NCBI GenBank assembly: GCA_004835665.1
Contig: RBKR01000004.1
Location: forward strand, 1,426,001-1,490,000
Reading direction: 5' to 3'
DNA length: 64,000 nt
DNA from: Phoma sp. XZ068
Lineage: Eukaryota; Ascomycota; Dothideomycetes; Pleosporales; Didymellaceae
Both the position numbers and the translations under genes were made by a program. Within the stretch, counting starts at the first letter, position 1; the number at the start of each line of letters is the position of its first letter. The notes under the pieces are model-generated. The model did not search any database. It was not told where the DNA came from and saw only the letters and a list, made by a program, of their open reading frames with translations. Positions 36,614 to 48,110 of this stretch are shown piece by piece.

Positions 36614-38766
36614 ATGCCTGGAGAGCACATTCAAGACAAGGTGTACGCCGCGTCTATTGAAGACCCGGAAAAGTTTTGGACCCGCCAAGGACAAAACTTA
36701 TATTGGCATACCAGGCCTACCCGAGCATTCCAAAAGAGCACCAAGTTCCTCAAAAGAAGCAATATAGAGCATGATTCGTGGAGCTGGTATGCTGACGGGG
36801 AGATCTCAACGACATATAACTGCGTGGACAGGCATGTGGCGAATGGAAACGGTGAAAATGTAGCGATCTATTGGGACAGCCCAGTTACAAATACGAAAGA
36901 GCAGTACACGTACAAACAGCTCCTTGAAGAAGTCGAAACTCTCGCTGGAGTGCTAAGAGAGGAAGGGGTGAAGAAGGGCGATGTTGTACTCATCTACATG
37001 CCAATGATCCCTGCTGCGATGTTTGCAATGCTGGCGATCGCTCGGTTGGGCGCTATTCACTCTGTTGTATTTGGTGGCTTCTCCCCGGCAGCCCTGGCGC
37101 AGAGAATCGAAGCAAGCCGACCCGTTGCAATCATGACAGCGTCATGTGGCATCGAAGGGTCGAAGAAACCAACGGCATATAAGAATATGATTGAAGAAGC
37201 CGTGCGGAAGAGCAAGATCAAACCATCGAAGACGATCGTGTGGCAGAGAGACCAGCTGAGGTGGGATCCCGTCATCAAAGAGAATGGCCAGCGGAACTGG
37301 CAACGCCTCGTCAAGAGCGCCAGAAACAGAGGACTCAAGGCGGAGGCCGTGCCTGTAAAGAGCGGCGACGGGCTCTACATCATCTACACAAGCGGGACCA
37401 CTGGTTTACCCAAGGGTGTCGTTCGCTCGGCTGGAGGACATGCAGTCGGCCTTAATTTCTCCATGAAATATCTCTTCGGCATACATGGCCCTGGGGATGT
37501 CCAGTTCACAGCCTCCGATATAGGTTGGGTTGTTGGCCACTCCTACATTATTTATGCGCCTTTGCTTGTCGGCGCCACGACCGTGCTATTCGAAGGCAAA
37601 CCCGTCGGCACCCCCGACGCAAGCACGTTTTGGAGAATTATCCAAGAGTACAAGGTCACCACTATGTTCACAGCCCCGACAGCACTACGTGCAATCCGAC
37701 GCGAAGACGGGGAAAATGAGTTCTTTGAGAAGCGGTACGGAGAGAAGGGCGCGCTCAAGTCCCTGAGAGCGCTATTCCTGGCTGGTGAAAGGAGTGAACC
37801 GAGTATCGTACAAATGTACCAGAAGCTGTTATCCAAGCATTGTGCGCCTGGGGCTATAGTTGTCGATAACTGGTGGTCATCGGAATCTGGGTCACCGATA
37901 TCAGGAATCGCCTTGAGTGCATCTGCTGGGTTTGACTTTTCTTCGTCTGAACGACCCGAACCGCTTCCAATCAAGCCTGGCTCTGCTGGCAAAGCAATGC
38001 CTGGCTTTGATGTGCGTATCGTCGATGACTCAGGGAAAGAGGTAAAGAAGGGCGAGATGGGTAACATTGTCATGGGCATCCCGTTGGCCCCGACTGCCTT
38101 TACAACGCTGTGGGAGGATGAAGAGCGGTTCTACAAGGGCTACATGAAGAGATTCGATGGAAAATGGATTGATACCGGTAAGCGAATGTGACCCTGGCGT
38201 CTTGAGGCGTGACTGACGAGGTGGTAGGCGACGCTGGCATGATCGATGAAGATGGCTACATATCCATCATGTCTAGAGCCGACGATGTAATCAACGTAGC
38301 AGCTCACAGGTTTAGCACAGGTGCTATTGAACAGGCCATCACAACTCATCCTTCCATTGCTGAGGCAGCAGTGGTCGGCATACCTGATGCTCTGAAAGGC
38401 CATCTACCGTTTGCATTTGTCACGCTTGCTACGCATCCCCACCCAGACCCTGCCATCCCTGACGACACACTACTCTCCGAGGTGCAGAAGCTTGTACGCG
38501 AGCAAATTGGTGCCATTGCTTCACTCGGCGGTATCATCCAGGGTAAGGGTATGATTCCAAAGACAAGAAGCGGGAAAACACTGAGGCGCGTCCTGCGAGA
38601 GCTGCTTGAGAATGCGACACACGAAGAGTTCGATAAGGAAGTCAACGTGCCGAGTACGATCGAGGATCGCGAGGCTGTGAAAGTAGCGAGGGAGAAGGTA
38701 CGAGAGTACTTTGAGGTCAAGGGGAAGGATCTACACAAAGCGACTGAAGTTAGGGCGAAGCTGTAG
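36614..38766 (+). CDS. acetyl/propionyl-CoA synthetase-like enzyme
   Basis: Spliced protein of 700 aa; one 50-bp intron (38178-38227) lies within the WIDTGDAGMIDEDGY block. The enzyme adenylates a short-chain acid and transfers it to CoA. ANL-superfamily motifs are clear: the P-loop-like YIIYTSGTTGLPKGVVR, VVDNWWSSESGSP, the hinge region DTGDAGMIDEDGYISIMSRADDVIN, and the C-terminal catalytic/acetylatable Lys in PKTRSGKTLRR. The N-terminus with KFWTRQGQNLYWHTRPTRAF and the block GWVVGHSYIIYAPLLVGATT fit ACSS3/propionate-CoA ligase (PrpE-like) more than the classical acetate enzyme FacA. A role in propionate use or detoxification is therefore likely but inferred. No mitochondrial presequence is obvious. 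Confidence 0.85.
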
Positions 38767-40940
38767 GTACGATACAGGTAGCTTGGTGGATAATACTTTC
38801 GGAAATTGAGTGGGTCTGTACTTGGAGGTTCAAGGGTTTGACTGACCACACACACTTTGGCAGTTGCTCCTTCTTCGTCGCTGCTGCTAGCCCTTCCCCC
38901 AAAGTTTCACCACACGATGAGCATATGAATTACCTTGACATGATCGTTTCCCATTTTGCTTGTGAGCTTGTTCCTCGCCTCTCTCACTTGTGATATACAT
39001 GCTGATACCCACGGATCGCCGTAACTTCTCAGCTTGTCCACCGTGCAAGCAAGGCTGAGCAGCTATCTACGAATCCTGATCGTGGGGTTGTCGTCGTCAG
39101 CATCAAATCGTGATATTAGCGGTGGGCAAGAACAAAGTTTTTGGCGAGGCTGGCTCGTGTTCCCCCGGTTGGCTGCTGGCTGCGTCAGACTGCTCTGAAC
39201 GGTGTCAGATCGCAACGGCCCGTCCCCCGCGTCAATAGTCAGTCACACAGAGGTGCACCAACGTCTCGAATCGACAGCAGCTTATTAATGACGAATTCGA
39301 ATCAGAGAGGTGAAAATCTTGCACAGCCTTGGCCACCTGAAGGAACAAATACCATCTTGTGTCCATCCGGCTAGACGCTCACGTGGTTGATAAATGCTGC
39401 GGGCTCTGCATGCCTTGCCGGAGCGAAGCTCTTCAACAGGCTTCGAAACCACGTGCGAAATGTGACCAGCTCCAGGGATCCATTGAGCTGGGCCGCCTGG
39501 TGGTTCGATGCGGCCAGGAGCATCCCAGCCCTGCAATCAATCTGGCGGGCGAATCTTCAACTCGCAGACCGTGGCTGTTCAGGTTTAGGCCCAACAGCAC
39601 TACGTCTTGCAGAAAGCTCTGTCGCCAATAGGCACTGCGCTGTCTCGCCTGATGCGTCGTCATACATGGGAGCAGGACGGCTGGTCGGGTACGGCTGCCA
39701 GGCCCATCAACAAGCGCGTGCCGGAGACAGGGTCCGTTGGACGAGTGAAGTCGTCGGCTCGGGAGACGACGCGCCAAGCACCGGCCGACTGCTGTCGCGG
39801 GGGATGGGAAAGCTTCCGCGATGCACGAACCTCGATGGCTCTGAGACTATGAAATTCTGGCGCAGCGTGCTGGCGACAGTGTGATGGGGTGTTACTGTGC
39901 AACCAAGCACATGTTCTTGTCCGGCCACGGTACCTGCAGTGACGTCTCACACTGAGGATGTGACGGATGGATTCGAGCACACATGCAGCTGCGAGGCGCG
40001 TTGGAACGCGCCTCACAAGCAAATCCAGGCACGCGAGGGGCAGCGATAAAGCAGCAACGATATGATCAGACGGATGCATAGCTACTGCACGCAGCCGTAT
40101 CCACGACGGGTTTTACACCGCGGGCAAGCACTGGCCGCGCTGTCAAACGACGCCAGAATCACCCTCGTCGTTTTGAAGTGTCTCGGCCCAATTGGTGATG
40201 GTTGTACAATGTACATGCAGTCTCCAGGCAGAACGGGAAGATGGACGGGAAACATGGGCGGGATCATAGGCATGTTACTGCTCGCCGTCCAGACAGCCTG
40301 GGGCCGGCGGGCGATGAGTGTCGCGCAGGCCTCAGACTGGCGGGCGGTACGTACCTCGAGCGTCGAGGCTGCATGCTGGGGCCAGTAGTGTGCTGCAATG
40401 CACGTGTTAGCATGCTCGCAGCGCTGGTACAGCTAGACGCCGGCCGCTTGCGTCTAGGTTCGGTGTTGAGAAGCCCGCGGCAGCACCCAGCACGCTGAGG
40501 CAGCTCGCCGGGGCAGACGAGGTGGCACGGTGGTGATGAAGGACGCTGGGGGCAGAGACACAGCAGAGACACGACCAGGAGCGTGGAGCACGACGCCGCT
40601 CTAAGCCGGCGAGGGCAGCACGGCAGGTAGCTACGGCGCCGTGGGCATGTGTCGCTGGCAGCGCTGGAGGGTGCTTGCGGGCGGGCTGCTGCAGCAGATG
40701 CAGCGAGTCGAGCGCAGACAGGCAGCCAGCAGCAGCAGCAGCAGACAGCCGGCCACTGCGGGCGGGCTGCGAGGGGCCTGGAGAGGACTAGTCGTCGCGC
40801 TGCCGAAATGCTGAGGTTTGGCGGTTCGGCCAACCTCAACCGCACTGGGGCTGGCAGCTGCTAAAACCCCCGGCCGCCCATTGCCCAGCATCGCCTTTCC
40901 TGTGACCTCACTCCCACTGCCCGCTGTCCTCTCCGCTGCG

Positions 40941-41006
40941 CTCTGCACGCTGCTCTCTGCACGCCGCCCTCTGAACGCTGCCTCTGGCTGCCCTCTGCAC
41001 GCCGCC
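40941..41006. repeat. 14-bp minisatellite
   Basis: Units based on CTCTGCACGCYGCC start at 40941, 40955, 40969 and 40993, with a degenerate 10-bp unit between the third and fourth full copies. Differences are single bases. It lies in the leader/promoter region of the ras2-type gene and shows no coding role. Confidence 0.7.
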
Positions 41007-41180
41007 CGCCCGCCGCGCCCCGCTGCCTGAGCTGCCCCAGCTGCGCTGCGCTCGCCGTCAAGCTGCCTCTGCACCCCGTGCCCGCTGTCCGCCGCACGAC
41101 GCCCAGCAGCTCCCCCACGCCGCCCGCGTCGATGCAACGCAGCACAGACAGAGCCTGCCGCCGCCGTTGTTGTTGCTAGA

Positions 41181-41210
41181 CGATAGCCGTCGATAGTCGA
41201 TAGTCGATAG
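41181..41210. repeat. CGATAGT short tandem repeat
   Basis: CGATAG occurs at 41181 and, as contiguous 7-bp CGATAGT units, at 41191, 41198 and 41205. It looks like simple slippage DNA within the presumed 5' leader of the downstream GTPase gene. Confidence 0.65.
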
Positions 41211-41830
41211 CTAGCCCTTCACGTGGGGACTCGAGCCAGCGAGAACCCTGACCTGCCTGCACCTTGACTCCTTCCCAGCCCGGCCAGCACCGTCGCTCCG
41301 CCAGCCCCGACCTTCGCCCTCCCCCAGGCCCTCTGCTCGCTGCCCACGCCCACGGCCCTGCTCGCCCTCGCCGTCTCTGCGCGCCCGCCCGCCCTCGCAC
41401 CGCCCGCCGCAGCCACGCCCCGCTCGCTTCTGCAGCCATTTCTGCGCCGACGTTGCTGCACAGTCCACCGCCCGCCGCGACGGCCGTTGTGCAGCCCCGT
41501 GCAACCCTGTGCTCCGCCGCCCCCGATCGATTCTGAGCACGCTGCAGCCGTCCGCGACACGCGCACCTGCGCCCTCCTGTGCCCGAGTGCAAGTTGGGAA
41601 CACCCGCCCCGAAACACCTCCTGGCCCTTGCTGCCCATCCCCAACCGGCATCCACCACCGCCCACGCCGCCCGTCGCCTGCAAGAGCCCTCTCACGCGAC
41701 AGACTCTGCGACGACGTGGCTGAGAGCCTACGCCCCGCCCCTGACCGAGTCCCGTACATCTTAACCGTCTCTGCATCCCCACGACACACCGCACCAACCC
41801 TCACAGCAGCTCTACACTGCTCCAGCCACC

Positions 41831-42625
41831 ATGGCGGGCAAAATGACCCTGTACAAGCTGGTGGTGCTGGGCGATGGAGGAGTTGGCAAGACAGCCCTAA
41901 CCATCCAGGTAATTCCCCCTCCCCCGTGCAAAAGCTGCACCGCTGTACAAGGATGCTGACGCCGATGCTAGCTCTGCCTGAACCACTTCGTCGAGACATA
42001 CGACCCTACAATCGAGGACTCGTACCGCAAGCAGGTCCAGATCGACGGCCAGTCGTGCATGCTCGAAGTCCTCGACACCGCTGGTCAAGAGGAATACATT
42101 GCACTGCGAGACCAGTGGATACGCGACGGGGAGGGCTTCGTCCTCGTCTACAGCATCTCGTCACGATCTTCGTTTGCCCGCATACAGCGCTTCCATAGCC
42201 AGATCCAGCGCGTCAAAGAGACGGCCATGGCTGGCTCCCCCACCTACCCCGGCTCCCCCATCAGCGCGTCGGCTCCTGTATTTGGGCAAGCCCCTGTCAT
42301 GCTCGTGGGCAACAAATGCGATCGCGTCACCGAGCGCGAGGTGTCCACACAAGAGGGTCAAGCTCTAGCCAAGGATTTGGGCTGTGACTTTGTCGAGGCC
42401 TCGGCCAAGAACTGCGTCAATGTCGAAAAGGCCTTCTTTGATGTCGTCAGGCAGCTTCGTCGACAACGACACCAGGGCTCCGGCCGACATTCAGATAGAA
42501 ATGAAAAGACTGGCCGAACACGCGTGCCTGGCAACGACCGCGTCCGAGGAAGCGGCGGCGATCGTGGAGGCAACAATGGCCGGTCGAACAAGCGCAAGGA
42601 CAAGCCCAAGTGTGTTATATTGTGA
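41831..42625 (+). CDS. Ras-family small GTPase, Ras2/RasB type
   Basis: Spliced protein of 243 aa; a 63-bp intron (41909-41971, GCTGAC branch) lies after TALTIQ. It is a membrane-anchored signalling switch in growth and morphogenesis. G-box motifs: GDGGVGKT (14-21), effector loop YDPTIEDSYRK, DTAGQEEYIALRDQ, NKCD and EASAKN. A Ser/Pro-rich insertion (AMAGSPTYPGSPISAS) before NKCD is typical of the fungal Ras-2/RasB subfamily and separates it from Ras1. The tail is basic and Gly/Asn-rich, ending in the CAAX box CVIL, where the final Leu predicts geranylgeranylation. The position after QEEY, usually Thr or Ser, is Ile here. No upstream Cys for palmitoylation is apparent. Confidence 0.93.
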
Positions 42626-44104
42626 GCACTGGCTCATGAGCCGCAAGACTTGAGCATTTGGAATTACAGCACATCCTAACGAGCCACGACAACACCTCGT
42701 CACCGCCACCATAAACCCTCATAGACCGCCATCTTCATATGGCGCCGGCATAGGAGCGGCGTTTAGCACTGCACGCATCATTGGTCTCCCACTGTTTGGA
42801 TTTGCATGAGACCCACGGCGTTTTGGAGTGTTATGAGCACCTTTTGGAACATCCGCATCATTGTGTGGACGGGCATCCACATATAGCTATGATCTTGTAC
42901 GACATTGCACGGCTGAATCAATCATCACTCTCATGAACATTGGACAGAGGCCTTACTAGACACTGCCAAATGCACATACAGTGCGGCAGCGCTGAGCCTT
43001 GGGACGACTGTTCGACATTCGGGATGGAAAAAAAAGTACTGGTGTTGGATATGGTTGGTTTTGCTTTCACGGCACGAGCGAGATACCTCTGAATTCACTA
43101 TCAACACTTCCATTCTTGTCCGCCAATTTTAAATCTGCGTCACAATGCTGTCAGTTCCACGTGTGAGTTGCGCCCGGTAGCTTTGACTCGGTAACCGAAC
43201 CTTGTCTGGGTTTGCTCCGGTCGGATGGTTTGCAAGGAATCGTTCCCTACAAAGCACTAACTCCGATGCCGACACAGAGGTTGAGTGGATACACCGCTGT
43301 TCTAGAAAAAAGTTGACGGAGCAGAGCGCAATAAATGTTCTGATTGTCTCTTCTCATTCGAAGCAGATAAGCTGACTGAGCCCTACCAACTCTCTCATGG
43401 AATCATAACGCTCATGTTGGTTACCCCTGCGTCACTTCGGCATAACGAAAAAGTCCCGGGAAGCGGACAGGGAAATCATAAAAATGCCGCCTTCTAACGC
43501 CATTCTGCTGTTCGAAGACAAAGCTTCAGCGGCTGGTTCCCAGGCCCAACGTGCATATATGCGCACTGTGGAAATCCGGGGTCTTCGGCAGCCTTCCAAC
43601 CAATGAGGAACCGTGCATAAATGGCAATTGTTTGCGTCGGGCAGCTATGCATTTTTTTTCCTGAGACAGAAAAATAGGCCTGGAATCCAACCACTGTCGA
43701 TCCCTTGCAGCTTGCAGGACTCCAACATCAGTCCAGTTGAACAGTGTCCATCAAATGCTATCATCCATGTAGACTTAATAGTTTTGAAGACGAGTTGCGG
43801 CTGACCGAGCCACGCACTAGTATGCGCCAAAACCACAAGCCACAATGACTCACTTTGAGCGATGGTGAATGTATGCATCACTTTCATCACGACATACTAG
43901 GACATGTAATATATAGCCCAATAAATAAGGCCTGTCCGAGTTTGCGAAATACTACAAGTTTTCGAATCGCTTTCTTGGCTGCGTCCACGACCAACGCTCT
44001 CACCAACGACCCGATTTCGCCGTTTCTATTCTGACATCTCAGACTCAGCTCTCTGCACGACAGCCGGCCTGCAGACATAGCAATCATATTGCTCCGCTAT
44101 CAGA
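42626..44104. other. intergenic, ras2 3' / acyltransferase promoter
   Basis: 1.5 kb of normal composition without a supported gene. Short frames on both strands have no recognised domain. It should include the ras2-type 3' UTR and the promoter of the acyltransferase gene. Confidence 0.4.
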
Positions 44105-45523
44105 ATGGCCTTAGATATGGATATTGATCTCATGGGGGCTCAACCTGCCCTTTTCAAGCTCTACACCCAACTCGCATTCGTCTTCGCTCGTCCAGATGCG
44201 CAATCACAGTCCTCGGTTATCGACACCATGACACACGGGCTGGAGCGACTTTCGCAGCATTTCCCATGGGTAGCTGGCCAAGTCATCAATATCAACACCG
44301 ACACAACAACCCCGCCATTGTACAAGATCAGACCTCTTGAACATGCCCCGCGCTTGGTTATCAAGGACTATACCTGTGACACGTCGATACCAAGCCTTGT
44401 GCAAATGGACGAAGCTAAATATCCAATGTCAATGTTTGGAGAAGACCGATGGGCGGCGTGCCCTACGTTGTCTGGGGTGGCGTTCGACCCTACGAAGCCT
44501 TCTGGGGGTGCAGAACAGCCGGCGCCTGTGATGCTGGTGCAACTAAGCTTTATCAGAGGGGGCTTAATAGTGTGCATCAACATGCAGCACAATGTTTGTG
44601 ATATGATGGGTCAAGCTGCAGTCATGCAATGGTTGTCGCAAGCTTGCTGTGGAGAAGACTTCACCGAACATGAACTGAGAGTGGGTAGCATGACGAGAAG
44701 GGGACTGATACGGTTACTCGACGGGCAAAAATGGAACCTTGGTATTGACCTTGACGATCAATTGCTCGCCAGCGAGCCCGAACCTACCAGCAGCGATGAG
44801 TTGGAGCAAGAGGTTGACACTGCCTCGGATCTGCCTGTACCACCTAAATGTTCGTGGACGTACTTCAACTTCAGCGCGTCTTCCCTTAGGATGCTCAAAG
44901 AAACGGCCATGAGCGACTTACCCGACGACTTTGGCGGTTACATTTCGACTGACGATGCGCTATCAGCGTTCATCTATCAGTCGGTCTTGCACGCTAGACA
45001 ACCACGCCTTCCCCCCCACCTGTCAGTGACCTTCGCCCGCGCAGTTGACGCCAGACGTTACCTTGACATCGATCCCGAGTACCCTGGAATACTTCAAAAC
45101 ATGACCTACACACATCTTCCACTTGCCGACATCCTAAGTCTGCCTTTGGGCAACATTGCAGCCATGATGCGCCAGCAAATTGATGTCGAGACATCAGACG
45201 TTGCACACCGAACACGAGCATTGTTAACGTACCTCTCTCAATCCCCAGAACATATACGCAACGTGAGCTTCACCGCCAAGATCAAAGCAAGCTCGGACAT
45301 CATGCTTAGCTCTTGGACGAAGGTGGCCGCGTATGAATGGACCTTTGGACTGGGCCTGGGAAAGCCCAGGGTAGTGAGAAGACCCGAATTTGTGCCTGTA
45401 GAGTCGCTCGTGTATTTAATGCCAAAAGCGAACGACGGTAGTATAGCTGTAGCAATGTGTCTACAAGACGAGGATATCGAGAGGCTCTACAGTAATACAC
45501 AGTGGTCTAGACTTATAATATAA
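44105..45523 (+). CDS. BAHD/Tri101-like acyl-CoA acyltransferase
   Basis: Intron-free frame of 472 aa, the usual length for the PF02458 transferase family, which moves acyl groups from CoA to hydroxyls or amines of secondary metabolites. The catalytic HxxxD motif is present as H162-N-V-C-D166 in NMQHNVCDMMG, with the DMMG context characteristic of trichothecene 3-O-acetyltransferase-like fungal enzymes. The structural DFGWG motif near the C-terminus is altered to TFGLG in WTFGLGLGKP. The substrate is unknown; such enzymes may also detoxify metabolites. The gene is the last before the AT-rich block: its final codons (SRLII, TAA) run into AT-rich sequence, so the 3' end may have been reshaped by it. 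Confidence 0.85.
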   Translation: MALDMDIDLMGAQPALFKLYTQLAFVFARPDAQSQSSVIDTMTHGLERLSQHFPWVAGQVININTDTTTPPLYKIRPLEHAPRLVIKDYTCDTSIPSLVQMDEAKYPMSMFGEDRWAACPTLSGVAFDPTKPSGGAEQPAPVMLVQLSFIRGGLIVCINMQHNVCDMMGQAAVMQWLSQACCGEDFTEHELRVGSMTRRGLIRLLDGQKWNLGIDLDDQLLASEPEPTSSDELEQEVDTASDLPVPPKCSWTYFNFSASSLRMLKETAMSDLPDDFGGYISTDDALSAFIYQSVLHARQPRLPPHLSVTFARAVDARRYLDIDPEYPGILQNMTYTHLPLADILSLPLGNIAAMMRQQIDVETSDVAHRTRALLTYLSQSPEHIRNVSFTAKIKASSDIMLSSWTKVAAYEWTFGLGLGKPRVVRRPEFVPVESLVYLMPKANDGSIAVAMCLQDEDIERLYSNTQWSRLII

Positions 45524-45674
45524 TAAATAGTAAAATAAAGGTGTACTAGACTACTATAGATAGGTAATGTAATAATATAAAGAAATATAAGTAAAGTACA
45601 TAAATAACGTGTTTTATAATACTGGTCTACCTATCCCTCTACTATTACTGAACTTGTAGATATATAACCTTATA

Positions 45675-46715
45675 TTAAGTAATTAACGTGTCGAGGTATC
45701 TAAAGTCCTCGCTGTTAGGGTCTCTAACTCCTATCATGCCAGAAAAGCCACTGTTATAGGCGGTACCGTAACGTATAAGAATACCAGCTTTCCCGGCGAG
45801 TTTAATTAGACTTATTTTATTCTCTGATAGTCCAGTCTGCTCTCGAAACGCAGTCCAAAACGAACTCCTCAGGTCATTCGCGTTGCCAAACCATTTCCAC
45901 CCGTCAGACCCCATGCTACCAAGGACGTTTTCGAGCGCGTAGAGGGTGAAGCCAAAGGGCTGGATGCGGGGGTCAGTCTACAATGCCGGTGATTTTACCA
46001 CTGCCAGAATCAACCAAGATGTTCATCTCGTTAAGGTCGCCGTGCGTAGGGACTAGTGGATAACGTCCGTCAAGGAGCATTGGAAGCGCCGCTTGCGCTT
46101 CCATGACAGCTTGCTGAAAGCGCTCTGGGATGCTATCGGCCAGGTATTTGAATCTAGCGTAGCATTCGGCCTCGATGACGGGCTTATTAACCAAAGATGC
46201 CGCTCTTGGTGTGCCACTCTGCCATGAAAGCGCAAAAAATCTTCGTAGCAGGTCAGCAGGCTGACATAACGACAAGAGGTGAGTGTAGCATTTACGAACT
46301 TCGCTAGACTATTCACAGTACTCAGAAGTTGGCCATAGGTGAGAGAAGGACGAGCGATAATGAAATTCTCCCCAGGGAGCCTGTCCATCTCGTATATCAC
46401 CAGCTGTGAGCTTCTGGGATCGCCAATTCTTCCGAGCTCAGAACAGGAAGGCACAACATCTCCATGGATGTCTTTGACCAGCGCCAACATGTTCATATCC
46501 ACTAAGGCACTCTGCTCACGGAACTGAACGATCTTATTACCGCTCGGTCCCGCAATCACAGTATAGCTGGTCGAGCCCTGGATGTGAACGGGTTGGATAT
46601 GCCCTCCGTGCCTCCGATAAGCAAACTGGTCGCATTGCACCTTTGATAATGAAGCCCCAGCGTCTGAGAAGAATCGGTTTATAGCGCTATCGAGAGTGTA
46701 GACAACGTTCGGCAT
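45675..46715 (-). pseudogene. aminoglycoside-phosphotransferase-like gene, frameshifted
   Basis: A normal-composition island encodes an APH/choline-kinase-like fold. The start is likely at 46715 (MPNVVYTLDSAI), since the ATG at 46736 lies in the AT-rich flank. The frame breaks after SLAKF and resumes with PADLLRRFFALSWQ if a very short 35-bp GT..AG intron is removed. The catalytic motif is present: PTHGDLNEMNILVD, with the H-G-D-x-N-x2-N Brenner motif and then KITGIVD. Directly after GIVD, where Trp and Ala usually follow, a small deletion shifts frame to a TGA; the downstream part (IQPFGFTLYALENVLGSMG) continues in another frame to 45,675. I therefore call it a pseudogene. Its ends coincide almost exactly with the AT-rich borders. 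Confidence 0.65.
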
Positions 46716-47563
46716 AGCTAAATAATAATAAGACAAGATGTAGAAGTCTTTAGAAACAGGGCTTGTATAGGCTGTATAAGAAAGTATATAATTATATAGC
46801 AGGGAATTAGGACATTACAATTAGTATACTAAGAGAAGAGTAATTAACTAAAAAAGAAGGTAATCTAGAAAAGATATATTAATAACTAAGCCTAAAGTAG
46901 ATAAGAATTAGATATATAAGAATAGCCTAGAGTAGTAGACTTAGGTAGAGAAATCTAATTAATTCTTTCTTACTCTAATTAATTAATTTACGTCTCTTAA
47001 TCTATAATAGTTATAAGTCTAGTATTCTAGAATATATAAGTAATTTTTGCTATATACTCTATAAAAGCTAAGAACTTAGTTTTATTAATTAACTCTTTAT
47101 TATTTTCTTTTTTTAATTATTATGCCTAATAGCTAGAGACACTAAAGAGAAAAGTATTAATATAAGTAGGTAGAACTATAATAGTTCTAAATAAGGTTAA
47201 TTAATAGTAGACTATTTACTACCTTATAATAAATATATAGACTTAGCTTTATATACTTTAGTTACTCTATATAAAAGTAACTCTAGTAGGTATACTCTAC
47301 CTAAGTATAAAAGTATAAGTATTAAACTTCTATAAGCTATATATCTAATAATATTCTTCTTTTATAGTTAAATATTATAAGTAACTAAGAAAAAATACTT
47401 TATTAGTTATTTTAAGCTACTATAGGCTATTATAGTTCTATAATAGAAAAATAAGTTATAAGTAGTCTAGCTTAGGTTAGAGGTAGGCTTAGGCTTCTAG
47501 ATAGAATTTTTATTTTTACTTTTACCTTTACCTAGAATTCTATTTACTTATACTCTAATTCTA
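46716..47563. other. unassigned RIP-degraded sequence
   Basis: AT-rich DNA between the phosphotransferase-like island and the target duplication of the chromovirus. Both strands are full of stops and I recognise no domain. It is the left part of whatever the chromovirus inserted into. Confidence 0.5.
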
Positions 47564-47568
47564 GCTAC

Positions 47569-48110
47569 TATTATAATCCTAGGGAATACTAAATAAAGGT
47601 TAATAATTATAGGCTAAGTGCAGTATAGTTAAACTATATAGGAGAAAGTATTATAAGTAAGTATAAATAATAAGTGTTATTAGTTACTACTTAGGTAATA
47701 ATATAAAGTTATATGTATAATTAGTCTTAGTATAATTAGTATAATTAGTAATTAGTATAATTAATAATTAGTGCAATTAGTAGCTATTATAATACTAAGC
47801 ACTATATATATCTCTTTAGTATATAGTATATAGGAACACAACCCTTATAGTTTATATTTAACCTAATTAATATACTTTATTATTAGAATCTCTACCTACA
47901 CGTTAAGATAGATAGATTAACTATCTATACTCCTTACTATAACCTAACCTTTAAGATAGACAGTCTACTCTATACTACTTATTATTACCTATAGTTACTA
48001 TAGTATTTTACTAAGCATCTATACCCTCTATAATCTACTATATATCTATTTATCCTAGAGAACTAACCTTAGAAGTATTTATAAGCTTTACTTAGGATAT
48101 AACCTTAATA
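47569..48110 (+). repeat. 5' LTR of chromovirus
   Basis: 542 bp, matching the 3' copy without indels at a constant offset of 6,450. It starts TATTATAATC and ends AACCTTAATA; both ends look like RIP-altered versions of TG..CA, and the 3' LTR still ends in CA. Differences seen between the LTRs are transitions. Confidence 0.93.

Larger units (their letters stand above)
38767..41830. other. 3-kb gene-free, partly GC-rich region before ras2
   Basis: No supported gene. The left third is of normal composition. From about 40,260 it becomes GC-rich and gives long mirrored frames on both strands without any domain. Repeats here include an AGC-type trinucleotide run (40,727-40,744), a 14-bp minisatellite (40,941-41,006) and a CGATAGT repeat (41,181-41,210). 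From about 41,220 to 41,830 the plus strand is strongly C/T-rich, as expected for a long transcribed leader of the ras2 gene. Confidence 0.5.

Noticed and set aside
39387..39884. 165-codon plus-strand frame
   Set aside because: No recognisable motif and equal-length frames on the opposite strand; no support for a gene.
40264..41999. Several long overlapping frames on both strands (up to about 260 codons)
   Set aside because: They mirror each other in GC-rich DNA, are Arg/Ala/Gly-rich and lack domains; expected by chance where AT-rich stop codons are scarce.
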